Assembly (NCBI GenBank): GCA_024234675.1
Contig: JACKNU010000001.1
Location: 620,001-684,000, forward strand
Reading direction: 5' to 3'
DNA length: 64,000 nucleotides
From: Pseudomonadales bacterium
GTDB taxonomy: Bacteria > Pseudomonadota > Gammaproteobacteria > Pseudomonadales > Halieaceae
In this document: positions 50,041 through 59,350 of the stretch, in pieces
Layout of the letters: every line of letters begins with the position of its first letter
How positions within the stretch are numbered: position 1 is the first letter of the stretch
The notes under the pieces: generated by a model
Told to the model about the DNA's origin: nothing
Databases searched by the model: none
Seen by the model: only the letters and a program-made list of their open reading frames with translations
Position numbers and translations under genes: made by a program

Positions 50041-50062
50041 TCTAGAATGGTTCTAGATTTTT
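50041..50062 (+). terminator. AT-rich intrinsic terminator after the cytochrome c' gene
   Basis: TCTAGAA (50041-50047), loop TGG and TTCTAGA (50051-50057) are followed by TTTTT. The stem is weak in GC but perfectly paired, placed 8 nt after the stop codon. The next 70 nt is an AT-rich stretch with two ACTTAAG copies in front of the GST gene. Confidence 0.6.
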
Positions 50063-50133
50063 ATACTTAAGGTACTGATTGTAAAGCTATTTTAACTTAA
50101 GATCAGTGCCTTTCTGCTGTTGCAGGTACGAGA

Positions 50134-50805
50134 GTGAATATCCAGCGCGTCAAACTCTACCACTTCCCCCTGTCCCGCAGTGCCAGGGTGAAGTGGCTGC
50201 TGCACGAACTGCTCGGGGACGATTTCGATGTCGAAACGGTGGCCCTGTTTGAAGGCCAGCAGTACCACCCCCCCTATCTGGAGCGCAATCCCAACCATGC
50301 GGTGCCGGTGCTGGCGATCACCCAGGCGGACGGCAGTGTTTTTACTATGATCGAGAGCGGCGCGATGATCGCGCTGCTGGCCGACTGTTTTCCGGACCAA
50401 AAGCTTGCCCCACCAGCGGAAACATTCTCGTCAGCCAGGGCGGATTATCTGCAGATGCTGCATTTCGGCGCGTCCTGGATGGACATGATGCTGTGGCAGC
50501 TCCGCCTGCAGCGCGATCTACTGCCAGAGCAGGAACGCGACCAGCGGACCATCGCACGTTATCTCGACAAGTTCGCCGCTGAGGTTGAGCCCCAACTGAC
50601 GGCACGGCTGGAGCGGTCCGACTTTATTTGCGGCAAGCAATTCACTGCCGCTGACTGTGTCATCGGCCACAATGTCATGTGGGCGCGAATGTATGACCTG
50701 TGCGGCGGCGCCCCTTTTTCACGCTACCTCCGAACCCTGGAGAAGCGCCCGGCTCACCAAGCCGCTTTTGCCGATTGCAGCCAGTTTATTGCGAGACGCG
50801 ACTAG
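50134..50805 (+). CDS. glutathione S-transferase family protein
   Basis: The GTG start is preceded by a modest GGTACGAGA. The 223-residue product has the thioredoxin-like N-domain (VKLYHFPLSRSARVKWLLHELLGDDFDVE, with the Ser-rich catalytic loop) and IESGAMIALLADCFPD where the glutathione gamma-Glu site lies, then an all-helical C-domain. It probably conjugates or isomerises small electrophiles in the cytosol. The region upstream is unusually AT-rich, and the gene's codon use looks slightly less GC-biased than that of its neighbours. Confidence 0.88.
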   Translation: MNIQRVKLYHFPLSRSARVKWLLHELLGDDFDVETVALFEGQQYHPPYLERNPNHAVPVLAITQADGSVFTMIESGAMIALLADCFPDQKLAPPAETFSSARADYLQMLHFGASWMDMMLWQLRLQRDLLPEQERDQRTIARYLDKFAAEVEPQLTARLERSDFICGKQFTAADCVIGHNVMWARMYDLCGGAPFSRYLRTLEKRPAHQAAFADCSQFIARRD

Positions 50806-50846
50806 CAAAAGCTCGACGGCGCGCTGGGTCATTCAGCCAGGCTGGC

Positions 50847-51518
50847 TCACCACATCATCGGCGGGGGCTCCGGTGCCGCCGCCAGCACTGCCCACAGCGC
50901 AAGCGCGACGACTGCCGCGACCAGCACCGCGCGCCAGGATGACACCGGGGCAGCCCTGCCCTCGCGGCCGTCGGCGCTGCCGCGCAGCATCGCCTGTACC
51001 AACGGTTCGCGGCGCCAGCGCTGGTGATAAATCACCGCGGCGACGTGCAACGCCACCAGCCCCAGCAATAGATTGAATGCCACCTCGTGCACCAGCCCCA
51101 TGGTGTCGCGCATACCGGCGTCGAGGGCATAGTAGAGCGGCCCGGTGAAAAACACATCATCGCTGTTGAACAGACCGCTGACCGCCTGGGTTAACAGCAA
51201 TAGCAGCAACAACAGTACCGACCAGCTCCCCAGCGGATTGTGCCCGGCGCTGGCGGCGCCCTCCCCCCTGAGGTAGGCCAGCACGGCCCGCGGGCCGACC
51301 AGGAAGTCACTGAAGCGCGAGTGCGGGCTGCCCACAAAACCCCAGGCGATGCGGCTGACTACCAGCACCAGCACGGTGTAGCCCAGCCACTCATGCACCT
51401 CCATCCAGGCCAGCTCGGCAGCCAGCCAGGCCGCCGGCAGGCAGCAGACCAGCAGCCAGTGGCACACCCGGGTGGGCAGGTCCCACAAGGGCTTTACCGG
51501 GCCCGGCACGGCGCTCAC
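50847..51518 (-). CDS. cytochrome b561 family di-haem membrane protein
   Basis: The 223-residue product has four core membrane helices with haem-ligand histidines (VCHWLL near residue 19, VHEWLGYTVLV near 42, LVHEVAFNLLL near 143 and ALHVAAVIYHQRW near 157) plus a C-terminal fifth helix. It resembles prokaryotic b561/Ni-Fe hydrogenase b subunits and would pass electrons between quinol and a periplasmic acceptor, for instance the cytochrome c' nearby. The ATGA overlap couples it to the NUDIX gene upstream. Confidence 0.9.
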   Translation of the reverse strand: MSAVPGPVKPLWDLPTRVCHWLLVCCLPAAWLAAELAWMEVHEWLGYTVLVLVVSRIAWGFVGSPHSRFSDFLVGPRAVLAYLRGEGAASAGHNPLGSWSVLLLLLLLLTQAVSGLFNSDDVFFTGPLYYALDAGMRDTMGLVHEVAFNLLLGLVALHVAAVIYHQRWRREPLVQAMLRGSADGREGRAAPVSSWRAVLVAAVVALALWAVLAAAPEPPPMMW

Positions 51519-52225
51519 ACCCGCACCAGGGTCGGGTAGGCGGCATCGACCCCCTCGTGGCTGTAAACCCAGGCATTGTCGTGCAGCACGGCGCGATGGC
51601 GCGCACCCGCGGCCGCCGGGTCGCCGCTGTCATAGCCGGCATCGCCGCGGAACATGACCGTGATCCTGCCATTGTCGTTGGCGAACACCGGCAACACCTC
51701 GGGTACGCCGCTGTCGCGCTCTTCCGCGACCAGCTCGGCCACGCTCGCGTAGGAGGCCAGCGTGCAGAGTGTCACATAGGTCGGTGGCATGATGGGCAGG
51801 TCGCCCCGGCGGTGCCGCTGCAGGGCCTCCCCGAGGCCTATCCACAGGTGGTCGTGGATCTCGCCGCCGTCGATGACCACGTCCCTTTCCACCGCCACCG
51901 GGGCCGCGTAAATCCAGGTCGAAAACCGCCTCGGCTCCACCACCGGGGTGGTCCAGTGGCTGACCAGCACCATATCGTCCAGGTGCGGGTGCAGGCCCGA
52001 CTCCTCCTCGGCCTCTCGCGCCGCGGCGATGCGCGAGGCCAGCACCCGGTCGCCGGCGGCGGCCTCCAGGTCGCCCGGCTCCAGGGCCCCGCCGGGAAAC
52101 ACCCAGAACCCCCCGGCAAACAGCAGCGCCTTGTTGCGCCTGAGCAGCAGTGTTTCGAGTCCGTTGGCGCTATCGCGCAACAGCACCACGGTGCTGGCTG
52201 CGCGGGGCTGGGGTGTGTCGCTCAT
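51515..52225 (-). CDS. NUDIX hydrolase (NUDT19/CoA-diphosphatase-like)
   Basis: ATG 52225 (AGGGAA 9 nt upstream) gives 236 residues. The Nudix box is present with an enlarged first part: GGALEPGDLEAAAGDRVLAS then AAREAEEESGL, the REAEEESG core being intact. This long-box form is seen in NUDT19-type proteins. It should cleave nucleoside diphosphates attached to another group; CoA or NADH derivatives are possible. Its pairing with cytochrome b561 is by 4-nt overlap only and does not tell the substrate. Confidence 0.88.
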   Translation of the reverse strand: MSDTPQPRAASTVVLLRDSANGLETLLLRRNKALLFAGGFWVFPGGALEPGDLEAAAGDRVLASRIAAAREAEEESGLHPHLDDMVLVSHWTTPVVEPRRFSTWIYAAPVAVERDVVIDGGEIHDHLWIGLGEALQRHRRGDLPIMPPTYVTLCTLASYASVAELVAEERDSGVPEVLPVFANDNGRITVMFRGDAGYDSGDPAAAGARHRAVLHDNAWVYSHEGVDAAYPTLVRV

Positions 52226-52372
52226 GAGGTATTCCCTACCGGTACGTCCTGTCATGCTGCGCAATGGTAGCGATTTTCTGCCCGCGGTGCACAGATTGAT
52301 ACTATGGTGCTTTGCGCATGGCAGTGAAAACTGGAATGCTAACGCGCACCGATTACAGCAAGGAAAAGTGCC

Positions 52373-54481
52373 ATGGTTTTCCCACCCGCGGTCGCTCTGG
52401 GGGCCGGCCTGCTACTGTGCTGCAGTGCGGGCGCCCTGCTGGCCCAGCCAGCGGCAGTGCATGAGCAGGAAAGCGACCCACCTGTGAGGCCCTACGCGGT
52501 CACCGAACAGCGCGAACCCTGCGCCGATTACGAGCCGCTGCGCCGGCCCTGGTTCGGCGACACCCATGTGCACACGGCCTGGTCTTTCGACGCCAGCAGC
52601 CAGGATACGCGCAACAAGCCCGCGGATGCCTATGCCTTCGCCCGCGGCGCCCCCATGGGCATCCAGCCCTACGACGACCAGGACCGCCCCCAGCGAGAGA
52701 TCCAGATCGATCGGCCGCTGGATTTCACGGCGATCACCGATCACTCCGAGTTCATGGGTGAAATGCGCCTGTGCACCACCCCCGGCGCCAGCGGCTACTG
52801 GCACCCGGTCTGTATCGCCCACCGCTGGTTGCCACAGTATTCCTTCGCCACCTTCGGGGCCTACGGCATGGCCGGGAAAAAACGCTGGGGCTTTTGCGGG
52901 GAGGACAACGCTACCTGCTTTGCCGCCGCCAGGGACACCTGGCGGGATATACAGGATGCAGCCGAGCAGGCCTACGATCGCAGCAGCGGCTGTGAGTTCA
53001 CCAGCTTTATCGGCTATGAGTGGACCGCCAGCGTGGGCGCCGGCCAGAACCTGCACCACAACGTGATCTTCCGCAACGAGCGGGTTCCGGGGCGGGCCCT
53101 GAGCTGGATAGAGTCACCCTCCCAGGTACATTTGTGGGACTACCTGGAACAGGAGTGCCTGCGAGACAGGCCCGGCTGCGACGCGGTCGCCATACCCCAC
53201 AATTCCAATCTCAGCGGTGGCCTGATGTTCGAGACCGCGCGCGTCAGCGACGACAGCGTGCCGCCGGGGGCGGTCACGGTGGAGGAAGCGACCCGCCGCG
53301 CCCGCTGGAACCCGCTGTTCGAAGTCATGCAACACAAAGGCGCGTCGGAATGCGACAGCCGCAGCGCCACCTGGGCGGCGGATGAGTTCTGCGACTTCGA
53401 GTTACTGGGCTATGACAGTTTCGGTGGCAAGAACACCGGCGCCGCCGCGGGCAACTCCCTGGAGTGGATGACTATTTTCGTCGACGACACGGAATTGCCG
53501 GTGAGCAAGCCACCGGAGGAGTCCAACTTCCTGCGCTACGCGCTGAAGAAAGGCCTGCAGCAGCAGGACGAGTTGGGGGTCAACAGCTTCAAGTATGGCT
53601 TGATCGCCAGCACCGACACCCACATTGCCGCGCCGGGGCTGGTAATGGAAAAGAACCATCCGGGTCACGGGGGCGCCGCGGGCATAGGCTCCGACACGGA
53701 GGCGGCCCCGGGGCTGTCCGACGAACTGGAGTATGGCCCCGGCGGTCTCGCCGTGCTGTACGCGGAGGAAAACACCCGCGACTCGCTGTTCGCCGCCATG
53801 CAGCGCCGCGAGGCTTACGCCACCAGCGGCACGCGCCCGCTGCTGCGTTTCTTTGGCGGCTGGGACTTCGAGCCCGACCTGTGCCAGGCCGGCGACCTGG
53901 TTGCCAAAGGCTATGCCGGTGGCGTGCCCATGGGCGGCGAGCTGCCGCCGCCACCGCGGCCGTCCGCCAGCCCGCACTTCGTGGTCTCGGCCCAATATGA
54001 CCCGGGCACACCGCAGTACCCCGGCACTGAACTGCAGCGCCTGCAGATCATCAAGGGCTGGTACCGCGATGGTGAGTTGCAGGAACAGGTGATAGACGTG
54101 GCCGGCGGTGACAACGATGCCGGCGTCGATATCACCAGCTGTGAAACCTACGGCAGTGGCCACCGGCAGCTGTGCGCGGTCTGGAGCGATCCCGATTTCG
54201 ACCCCCGGGCGCAGGCCTTTTACTACACCCGGCTACTGGAGAACCCGACCTGCCGCTGGAGCCAGCGCGCCTGCATCGACGCCGGGGTGAGTTGTGACGA
54301 TCCGGCCGCTGTTCCCGCGGGCATGGAGCAGTGCTGCGCGCCCGAGCACCAGCGCGTCATTCAGGAACGCGCCTGGAGCTCCCCCATCTGGTATACGGCG
54401 GGCGTGGAGACGTCCGGCGTGGAGACGTCCGGCGTGGAGACGTCCGGCTCTACAGTCACACCAGCACCCTCGCCGCCATAG
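52373..54481 (+). CDS. DUF3604 secreted PHP-like metal-dependent protein
   Basis: The 702-residue product has a signal peptide (to about residue 24), then WFGDTHVHTAWSFDA with the metal-binding HxH (H65, H67) and FTAITDHSEFMGEM (D123-H124), the PHP-like signature of DUF3604. Later GLIASTDTHIAAPG and AVWSDPDFDPRAQAFYYTRLLENPTCRWSQRAC are also family-typical. A hydrolase, probably periplasmic, with unknown substrate. AAGGAAAAG precedes the ATG. The C-terminus carries three GVETS repeats, and its last 26 nt overlap the convergent gene. Confidence 0.88.
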   Translation: MVFPPAVALGAGLLLCCSAGALLAQPAAVHEQESDPPVRPYAVTEQREPCADYEPLRRPWFGDTHVHTAWSFDASSQDTRNKPADAYAFARGAPMGIQPYDDQDRPQREIQIDRPLDFTAITDHSEFMGEMRLCTTPGASGYWHPVCIAHRWLPQYSFATFGAYGMAGKKRWGFCGEDNATCFAAARDTWRDIQDAAEQAYDRSSGCEFTSFIGYEWTASVGAGQNLHHNVIFRNERVPGRALSWIESPSQVHLWDYLEQECLRDRPGCDAVAIPHNSNLSGGLMFETARVSDDSVPPGAVTVEEATRRARWNPLFEVMQHKGASECDSRSATWAADEFCDFELLGYDSFGGKNTGAAAGNSLEWMTIFVDDTELPVSKPPEESNFLRYALKKGLQQQDELGVNSFKYGLIASTDTHIAAPGLVMEKNHPGHGGAAGIGSDTEAAPGLSDELEYGPGGLAVLYAEENTRDSLFAAMQRREAYATSGTRPLLRFFGGWDFEPDLCQAGDLVAKGYAGGVPMGGELPPPPRPSASPHFVVSAQYDPGTPQYPGTELQRLQIIKGWYRDGELQEQVIDVAGGDNDAGVDITSCETYGSGHRQLCAVWSDPDFDPRAQAFYYTRLLENPTCRWSQRACIDAGVSCDDPAAVPAGMEQCCAPEHQRVIQERAWSSPIWYTAGVETSGVETSGVETSGSTVTPAPSPP
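54401..54445 (+). repeat. three exact 15-bp tandem repeats in the DUF3604 gene
   Basis: GGCGTGGAGACGTCC occurs three times without a mismatch, in frame, encoding GVETS three times, followed by a partial unit. Changes in copy number would keep the frame. It lies 10 nt from the end of the convergent gene. Confidence 0.95.
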
Positions 54482-54863
54482 AGAGGTCAAAACCCAGGGC
54501 GCGGGCATGGCGGATAGCCTCTTCCCGGGAGTCCTCTTCCCGGGTGACCACCCACAGGTTGGTGCAGCGGGTCCCGGTGCGGCAAAAGGCAAACACCGGC
54601 CGCGAACTGTCGTCCAGTAACTGCGCCATGCGCTCCACGTCCGGCCCCGGAAAGTTCATTCCGGTTACCGGCAGGTGGTGGTATTCGAGACCGGCCGCCA
54701 GGGCGGCGGCTTCTATCTCGGCGCCGCTTGGCTGGCCCGCATCCTCCCCGTCAGGGCGGTTATTGACCAGCACCCGGAACCCGGCGGCTGCGATCTCGCG
54801 CACCTGCTCCGCGCTTATCTGGCCCGCGACGGCGACCGTATCGGTCAGTTTCATGTAGCTCAT
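54456..54863 (-). CDS. Blh-like/TIGR01244 family sulfur transferase or phosphatase
   Basis: ATG 54863 with GGGGAAG upstream gives 135 residues. The protein has the DUF442 fold: VAVAGQISAEQVREIAAAGFRVLVNNRPDGE near the front and the active-site loop AFCRTGTRCTNLW (CX5R) near residue 95. The family includes the N-domain of bacterial beta-lactamase-like hydrolases (Blh) and is related to dual-specificity phosphatases and rhodanese-like sulfur enzymes. It overlaps the 3' end of the DUF3604 gene by 26 nt and is 20 nt downstream of the lipoprotein gene. Confidence 0.88.
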   Translation of the reverse strand: MSYMKLTDTVAVAGQISAEQVREIAAAGFRVLVNNRPDGEDAGQPSGAEIEAAALAAGLEYHHLPVTGMNFPGPDVERMAQLLDDSSRPVFAFCRTGTRCTNLWVVTREEDSREEAIRHARALGFDLSMAARVLV

Positions 54864-54883
54864 GGTGCTTCCCCGGCAATGGT

Positions 54884-55579
54884 TCAGATGGAATTGTTGG
54901 CCGGGTTGGTGACCCGGTCCAGCGCTGTGCGCAACTGGCTGGCCCAGCGCTTGAGAATGCGATTGGCCTCGGCCTGGTTGGTGACCGAGTTGGACCACCG
55001 CAATCGCGACGAGTCCAGACTGCGCTGCCTGTCGACTACCCGGAACAGGATCTCGCCAGTCGTGCCGTCAAGGCCCTCCAGCAACAGGGTCATTTCGCCG
55101 GCGTCGGTAGTGTAGGTCCGCGTCCTCCCCGGGGTGACCACATCGGGGGCGTTGATGTCCAGGTTGATAATCGCGGGGCGCAACACCAGCACCGCCTCGC
55201 CGCCGTCGAAGCTGTCCACCAGCTGGTATGGCGGCGCCTGCTCCAGGGCCTGCCTGAAGGACTCCTCACAGGCGGCGCTGAGCGCGTCCTTGATACGGTC
55301 CACGTCTTTCTGGGTGACCCGGCTGCTGAGATCCATCCGGCTGTTGTTCTGGTCCCGCAGCCAGTTATTCCTGAAGGCCACGGAGCAGTGTTCCAGGCCA
55401 TAGGCGCCATAACCGGCAAGGTTCACCCCGGGGCGCGTGTAGACCGCGCCGACTTTGGTGTCCGGGACCAGCACCAGCCCGTCATAGCTCTCATCGGGTG
55501 CGCTGGTGCCGGTACAGGCACCCAGCAACAGGGCAATGCAGGCGGTCGCGAGCAGACGGGCAAATGCTGGCTGTATCAC
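54884..55579 (-). CDS. DUF3313-type outer-membrane lipoprotein
   Basis: A GTG at 55579 with GGGGAG 6-7 nt upstream is the proper start: the product then begins with a lipoprotein signal peptide (MIQPAFARLLATACIALLLGAC by composition, lipobox LLGAC, Cys about 22). The 231-residue mature part has the DUF3313 pattern including DGLVLVPDTKVGAVYTRPGVNL, RMDLSSRVTQKDVDRIKDALSAACEESF and a late DSSRLRWSNSVTNQAEANRILKRWASQLRTALD. Function unknown. It is divergent from the YCF48-like gene across 178 nt, so it could serve the same envelope system. Confidence 0.85.
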   Translation of the reverse strand: MIQPAFARLLATACIALLLGACTGTSAPDESYDGLVLVPDTKVGAVYTRPGVNLAGYGAYGLEHCSVAFRNNWLRDQNNSRMDLSSRVTQKDVDRIKDALSAACEESFRQALEQAPPYQLVDSFDGGEAVLVLRPAIINLDINAPDVVTPGRTRTYTTDAGEMTLLLEGLDGTTGEILFRVVDRQRSLDSSRLRWSNSVTNQAEANRILKRWASQLRTALDRVTNPANNSI

Positions 55580-55757
55580 AGGATGCTCCCCTATCCGGGT
55601 TTCACAAGACCACCTTATGATACCACCCCGGCGCGGGATGCAAACACGGCGTCCATCGCATGTAGTATTGACGGGAATCAAGTCGCCGAAGGCGAATATG
55701 CACTTTAATGACCCTGACAGAAATCCATAACGCATAATTCATTTCTGGTTGTTCCGC

Positions 55758-56897
55758 ATGCCCAAAAGATGGACTCCAGGCTTCATGCTGATCGCTTACT
55801 GGCTGGCATTCGCTGCCGGGGGCGTCGCCGCGGGTCCCGCCTACGCCCCCATCATGCCGCGGGCGACCCAATCACTGCTGCTGGATATTGCCCAGGCGGG
55901 ACCCCGCCTGGTAGTCGTGGGCGAGCGCGGACACATCCTCTATTCAGACGACGACGGCCAGAGTTGGCGCCAGGCACGGGTGCCCACCACCCAGATGCTC
56001 ACCAGCGTATGCTTTATCAACCCCGGGCACGGCTGGGCCGCCGGCCACGACGGTATCATCCTGGTGACGGACGACGGCGGGGAAACATGGCGCGTGCAAC
56101 GCAACGGTATCGCGGCCCAGGAGCAGACCAACCTGGAACAGCGCGAGGCGGCCCTGGCGGAAGTGCAACGGCTGCAGCGGGCTGCGGCCGCCGCCTCCCC
56201 CGACGAGCGGGTCGCGCTGGAGGCAGCGCTGGAGGATGCGGTGCTGGACCTCGAGGATGCCGAACTGGCCCTGGAGGAGCCGCCCTTCGCCTCGCCGCTG
56301 ATGGATATCTGGTTCCAGGACCAGGACCGGGGCTGGGCGGTTGGCGCCTTTGGCGAACTGCTGACCACTACGGACGGCGGCCGCCGCTGGGTCAGCACGC
56401 CGACGGCCGTGGCCAACCCGGAGGAACTACACCTCAATACCGTGACCGGTGACGGCGCCGGGCGCGTGTTTATCGCCGGTGAGGAAGGACTGATGTTCCG
56501 CTCACTCGATGGCGGCCAGCACTGGGAGCGACTGCAATCCGCCTACCCGGGCAGCTGGTTCGGAGCGCTCTACAGCGCTGCCACGGACGCCCTGCTGGTG
56601 TTCGGCCTGCAGGGCCAGCTGCACCGCTCGGATGATTTCGGCGGGCGGTGGCGCGCCCTAGCCAGCGGCACCGAAATGACCCTCAACGGCGGCAGCGCAT
56701 CCACTGACGGCCAGCTGGTGATTGTCGGCGCAGTGGGCACCGTATTGCACAGCGGCGATGGCGGCGACTTATTTGCCATGCACACGCTGCCGGAGCGCCT
56801 CAGCCTGAGTGCGGGCCTGCAGCGCGGCGGACAGCTGGTGCTGGCGGGTCAGGGAGGCGTGAGACGCATGGCGCTGCCTGGAGACGGCAATGACTGA
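55758..56897 (+). CDS. YCF48-like beta-propeller protein, secreted
   Basis: The ATG at 55758 gives 379 residues; a TTG 9 nt earlier is less likely. A signal sequence (to about residue 28) is followed by at least six Asp-box (S/TxDxGxxW) blades: SDDDGQSW, TDDGGETW, TTDGGRRW, SLDGGQHW, SDDFGGRW and SGDGG. Between blades two and three is an Ala/Glu-rich coiled-coil insertion (about 120-175). YCF48-like proteins bind assembling membrane complexes. It is the first gene of the cassette with an MMPL exporter; the two overlap by 8 nt. No strong ribosome-binding site is visible. Confidence 0.85.
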   Translation: MPKRWTPGFMLIAYWLAFAAGGVAAGPAYAPIMPRATQSLLLDIAQAGPRLVVVGERGHILYSDDDGQSWRQARVPTTQMLTSVCFINPGHGWAAGHDGIILVTDDGGETWRVQRNGIAAQEQTNLEQREAALAEVQRLQRAAAAASPDERVALEAALEDAVLDLEDAELALEEPPFASPLMDIWFQDQDRGWAVGAFGELLTTTDGGRRWVSTPTAVANPEELHLNTVTGDGAGRVFIAGEEGLMFRSLDGGQHWERLQSAYPGSWFGALYSAATDALLVFGLQGQLHRSDDFGGRWRALASGTEMTLNGGSASTDGQLVIVGAVGTVLHSGDGGDLFAMHTLPERLSLSAGLQRGGQLVLAGQGGVRRMALPGDGND

Positions 56898-59343
56898 CAG
56901 CGACCCGTCCGGGCAGACAGCCCCGCACACTTACCACCCCGGCGAGGAAGAGCGGGTACTCGAGCGCCTGATCTTCAACCACCGCCCCGGTCTGCTGGTG
57001 CTGTTCCTGCTGGCTACCGTGCTGCTTGCCTACAAGATCACCCAACTGCGCCCGGACGCCAGCTTCGAGAAGATGATTCCCATGGAGCACCCCTTCATCC
57101 GCGCCTTTATGAAGCACGCTGCAGACCTGGGGGCCGCGGGGACCACCATCCAGATCGCGGTGGAAAACACCAGCGGCGATATTTTTGACCCGGAGTACCT
57201 GGACCTGCTGCAAAAAATCAATGACGAGGTGTTTTACCTGCCCGGCGTCGATCGCAACCGCATGCGCTCCCTGTGGACCCCGAATGTACGCTGGATCGAG
57301 GTCACCGAGGAGGGCTTCGAGGGTGACAAGGTCATCGACGCGCATTACGACGGTTCCCCCCGGGCCATGGAACAGCTGCGACAGAACATCCTGCGCTCCG
57401 GCGAGGTGGGCCGACTGGTCGCCGACAACTACCGCTCCAGCATTATCCAGGCGCCGCTGATAGACCGGGACCCGGCCAGCGGCGAGCCCCTGGACTACTG
57501 GCAGCTGTCGCATGAGCTGGAGGAAAACGTGCGCGCCAAGTACGAGGACCTGTCCAGGGATGACAACGGCGAACCGCAACTGCGTATCCATATCATTGGC
57601 TTCGCCAAGATCGTCGGTGACCTGCTGGACGGTATCGTCTCCATCTTCTTCTTCGCCCTGATCACCATCGCTATCACCTCCATCCTGTTGTTCCTCTACT
57701 CCGGCAGCGTGGGCGGCGCGCTGGTCCCCCTGTCGTGCTCCGTGATCGCCGTGATCTGGCAGCTGGGGCTGCTCACCACCCTGGGCTATGGCCTGAACGC
57801 CTACTCCATACTGATTCCCTTCCTGGTATTCGCCATCGGGGTGAGTCACGGGGTACAGGTGATTAACGCCTTCAGCCTGGAGAGCGCCGCGGGCTTCGAT
57901 GCCCTGAACAGCGCCCGCCGCGCCTTCCGTGCACTGTACGTACCGGGTATGACCGCACTGGTGTCCGACGCATTCGGTTTCATTACCATGGTATTGATCC
58001 CCATCCAGGTGATTCGCGACATGGGGGTGGCGGCCAGCGTGGGCGTGGCGGTGATCATCCTCACCAACCTGGTGCTGCTGCCGGTACTGATGTCCTACAT
58101 CGGCCTCAGTCAGCGCGCGGTAACGCGCCTGCGCGAGCGCCAGGCCCGCGGCGGCTCGGCTAAGCAGTTGTGGCGGGCGCTGTCATGGGCCGCCGACGGC
58201 AGGGTGGCCCGGGTGTCGATCGCCCTGGCGGCGCTGGGTTTCGCCCTGGGCTACCTGGGCGGAACCTCCCTGCAGATAGGTGACCTGGACCCCGGCGCCG
58301 CCGAGTTGCACCCCGACTCACGCTACAACCGCGACAACGCGTTTATCACCGATAACTATGCCACCAGTTCCGACATCCTGGTGGTGATGGTCGAAACCAA
58401 ACCCCAGCAGTGCACCGAATACCGCAATCTGGAACTGGTGGACCGCTTTGTCTGGCATATGGAGAACGTGCCGGGGGTGAACTCAGTCATCGCCGCCACC
58501 ACCGTCTCCAAGCTGGTGGCGGCCGGCTATAACGAGGGCAACCTCAAATGGGCCACCATCAGTCGCAACCAGCGCCTGCTGGGCACCACCTTCAACCAGA
58601 TGCCCGAATCACTGATGAACACGCGCTGTAGCCTGCTGCCGGTGGCGCTGTTTCTGGACGACCACAAGGCGCAGACGCTGCAGGGCGTGGTCGACGCCGC
58701 CCAGGCCTTTGCCAGCGAGCACCAGCGCGAGGGCATACATTTCGCCCTGGCCGCCGGCAATGCCGGCATCGAGGCGGCGACCAACCAGGAGATCGCCCGG
58801 GCCCAGTCGCGGATGCTGCTGCTGGTATACGGTGCGGTATGCCTGCTGGTGTTCATCAGTTTCGCTTCCTGGCGCGCGGTGGTGTGCATCGTGCTGCCGC
58901 TGTTGCTCACCTCGGTGCTGTGCCAGGCCCTGATGGCACAACTGGGCATAGGCGTGAAGGTCGCCACCCTGCCCGTCATCGCCCTGGGCGTCGGGGTGGG
59001 GGTGGACTACGGCATCTATATCTACAGCCGCATGGCCTATTTCCTGCGCCGCGGCGCCGACATCCGCGCGGCCTATTTCGCCACCCTGACCTCCACCGGC
59101 AAGGCGGTGAGTTTTACCGGCATCACCCTGGCCATCGCCGTGGCTACCTGGATCTGGTCACCCATCAAGTTCCAGGCCGACATGGGCAAGCTGCTTACCT
59201 TCATGTTCCTGTGGAACATGCTGGGCGCGCTGTGGCTGCTGCCGGCACTGGCCCACTTCCTGATCAGGCCCGACAGGATGGTGGCAGCTGAACAACAACG
59301 GATAGCCCGATTGGACTCGCAGGCGGTGACAACGCGGAGGTAG
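56890..59343 (+). CDS. MMPL/RND-superfamily hydrophobe exporter
   Basis: The 817-residue product has 12 membrane helices in two halves, each with a periplasmic loop, and the sterol-sensing-like segments TLGYGLNAYSILIPFLVFAIGVSHGVQVINA and TLPVIALGVGVGVDYGIYIYSRMAYFLRRG. In MMPL/HpnN proteins the GVxxDYxIY motif of helix 10 carries the proton-relay Asp. This places it with exporters of lipids, hopanoids or other hydrophobic molecules, not with multidrug AcrB. Eight-nt overlap with the YCF48-like gene and 7 nt to the DUF1302 gene show an operon. Confidence 0.92.
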   Translation: MTDSDPSGQTAPHTYHPGEEERVLERLIFNHRPGLLVLFLLATVLLAYKITQLRPDASFEKMIPMEHPFIRAFMKHAADLGAAGTTIQIAVENTSGDIFDPEYLDLLQKINDEVFYLPGVDRNRMRSLWTPNVRWIEVTEEGFEGDKVIDAHYDGSPRAMEQLRQNILRSGEVGRLVADNYRSSIIQAPLIDRDPASGEPLDYWQLSHELEENVRAKYEDLSRDDNGEPQLRIHIIGFAKIVGDLLDGIVSIFFFALITIAITSILLFLYSGSVGGALVPLSCSVIAVIWQLGLLTTLGYGLNAYSILIPFLVFAIGVSHGVQVINAFSLESAAGFDALNSARRAFRALYVPGMTALVSDAFGFITMVLIPIQVIRDMGVAASVGVAVIILTNLVLLPVLMSYIGLSQRAVTRLRERQARGGSAKQLWRALSWAADGRVARVSIALAALGFALGYLGGTSLQIGDLDPGAAELHPDSRYNRDNAFITDNYATSSDILVVMVETKPQQCTEYRNLELVDRFVWHMENVPGVNSVIAATTVSKLVAAGYNEGNLKWATISRNQRLLGTTFNQMPESLMNTRCSLLPVALFLDDHKAQTLQGVVDAAQAFASEHQREGIHFALAAGNAGIEAATNQEIARAQSRMLLLVYGAVCLLVFISFASWRAVVCIVLPLLLTSVLCQALMAQLGIGVKVATLPVIALGVGVGVDYGIYIYSRMAYFLRRGADIRAAYFATLTSTGKAVSFTGITLAIAVATWIWSPIKFQADMGKLLTFMFLWNMLGALWLLPALAHFLIRPDRMVAAEQQRIARLDSQAVTTRR

Positions 59344-59350
59344 GTTCATC

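Noticed and set aside
54864..54998. In-frame 5' extension of the Blh-like gene
   Set aside because: It overlaps the end of the lipoprotein gene and precedes a good GGGGAAG ribosome-binding site at the internal ATG.
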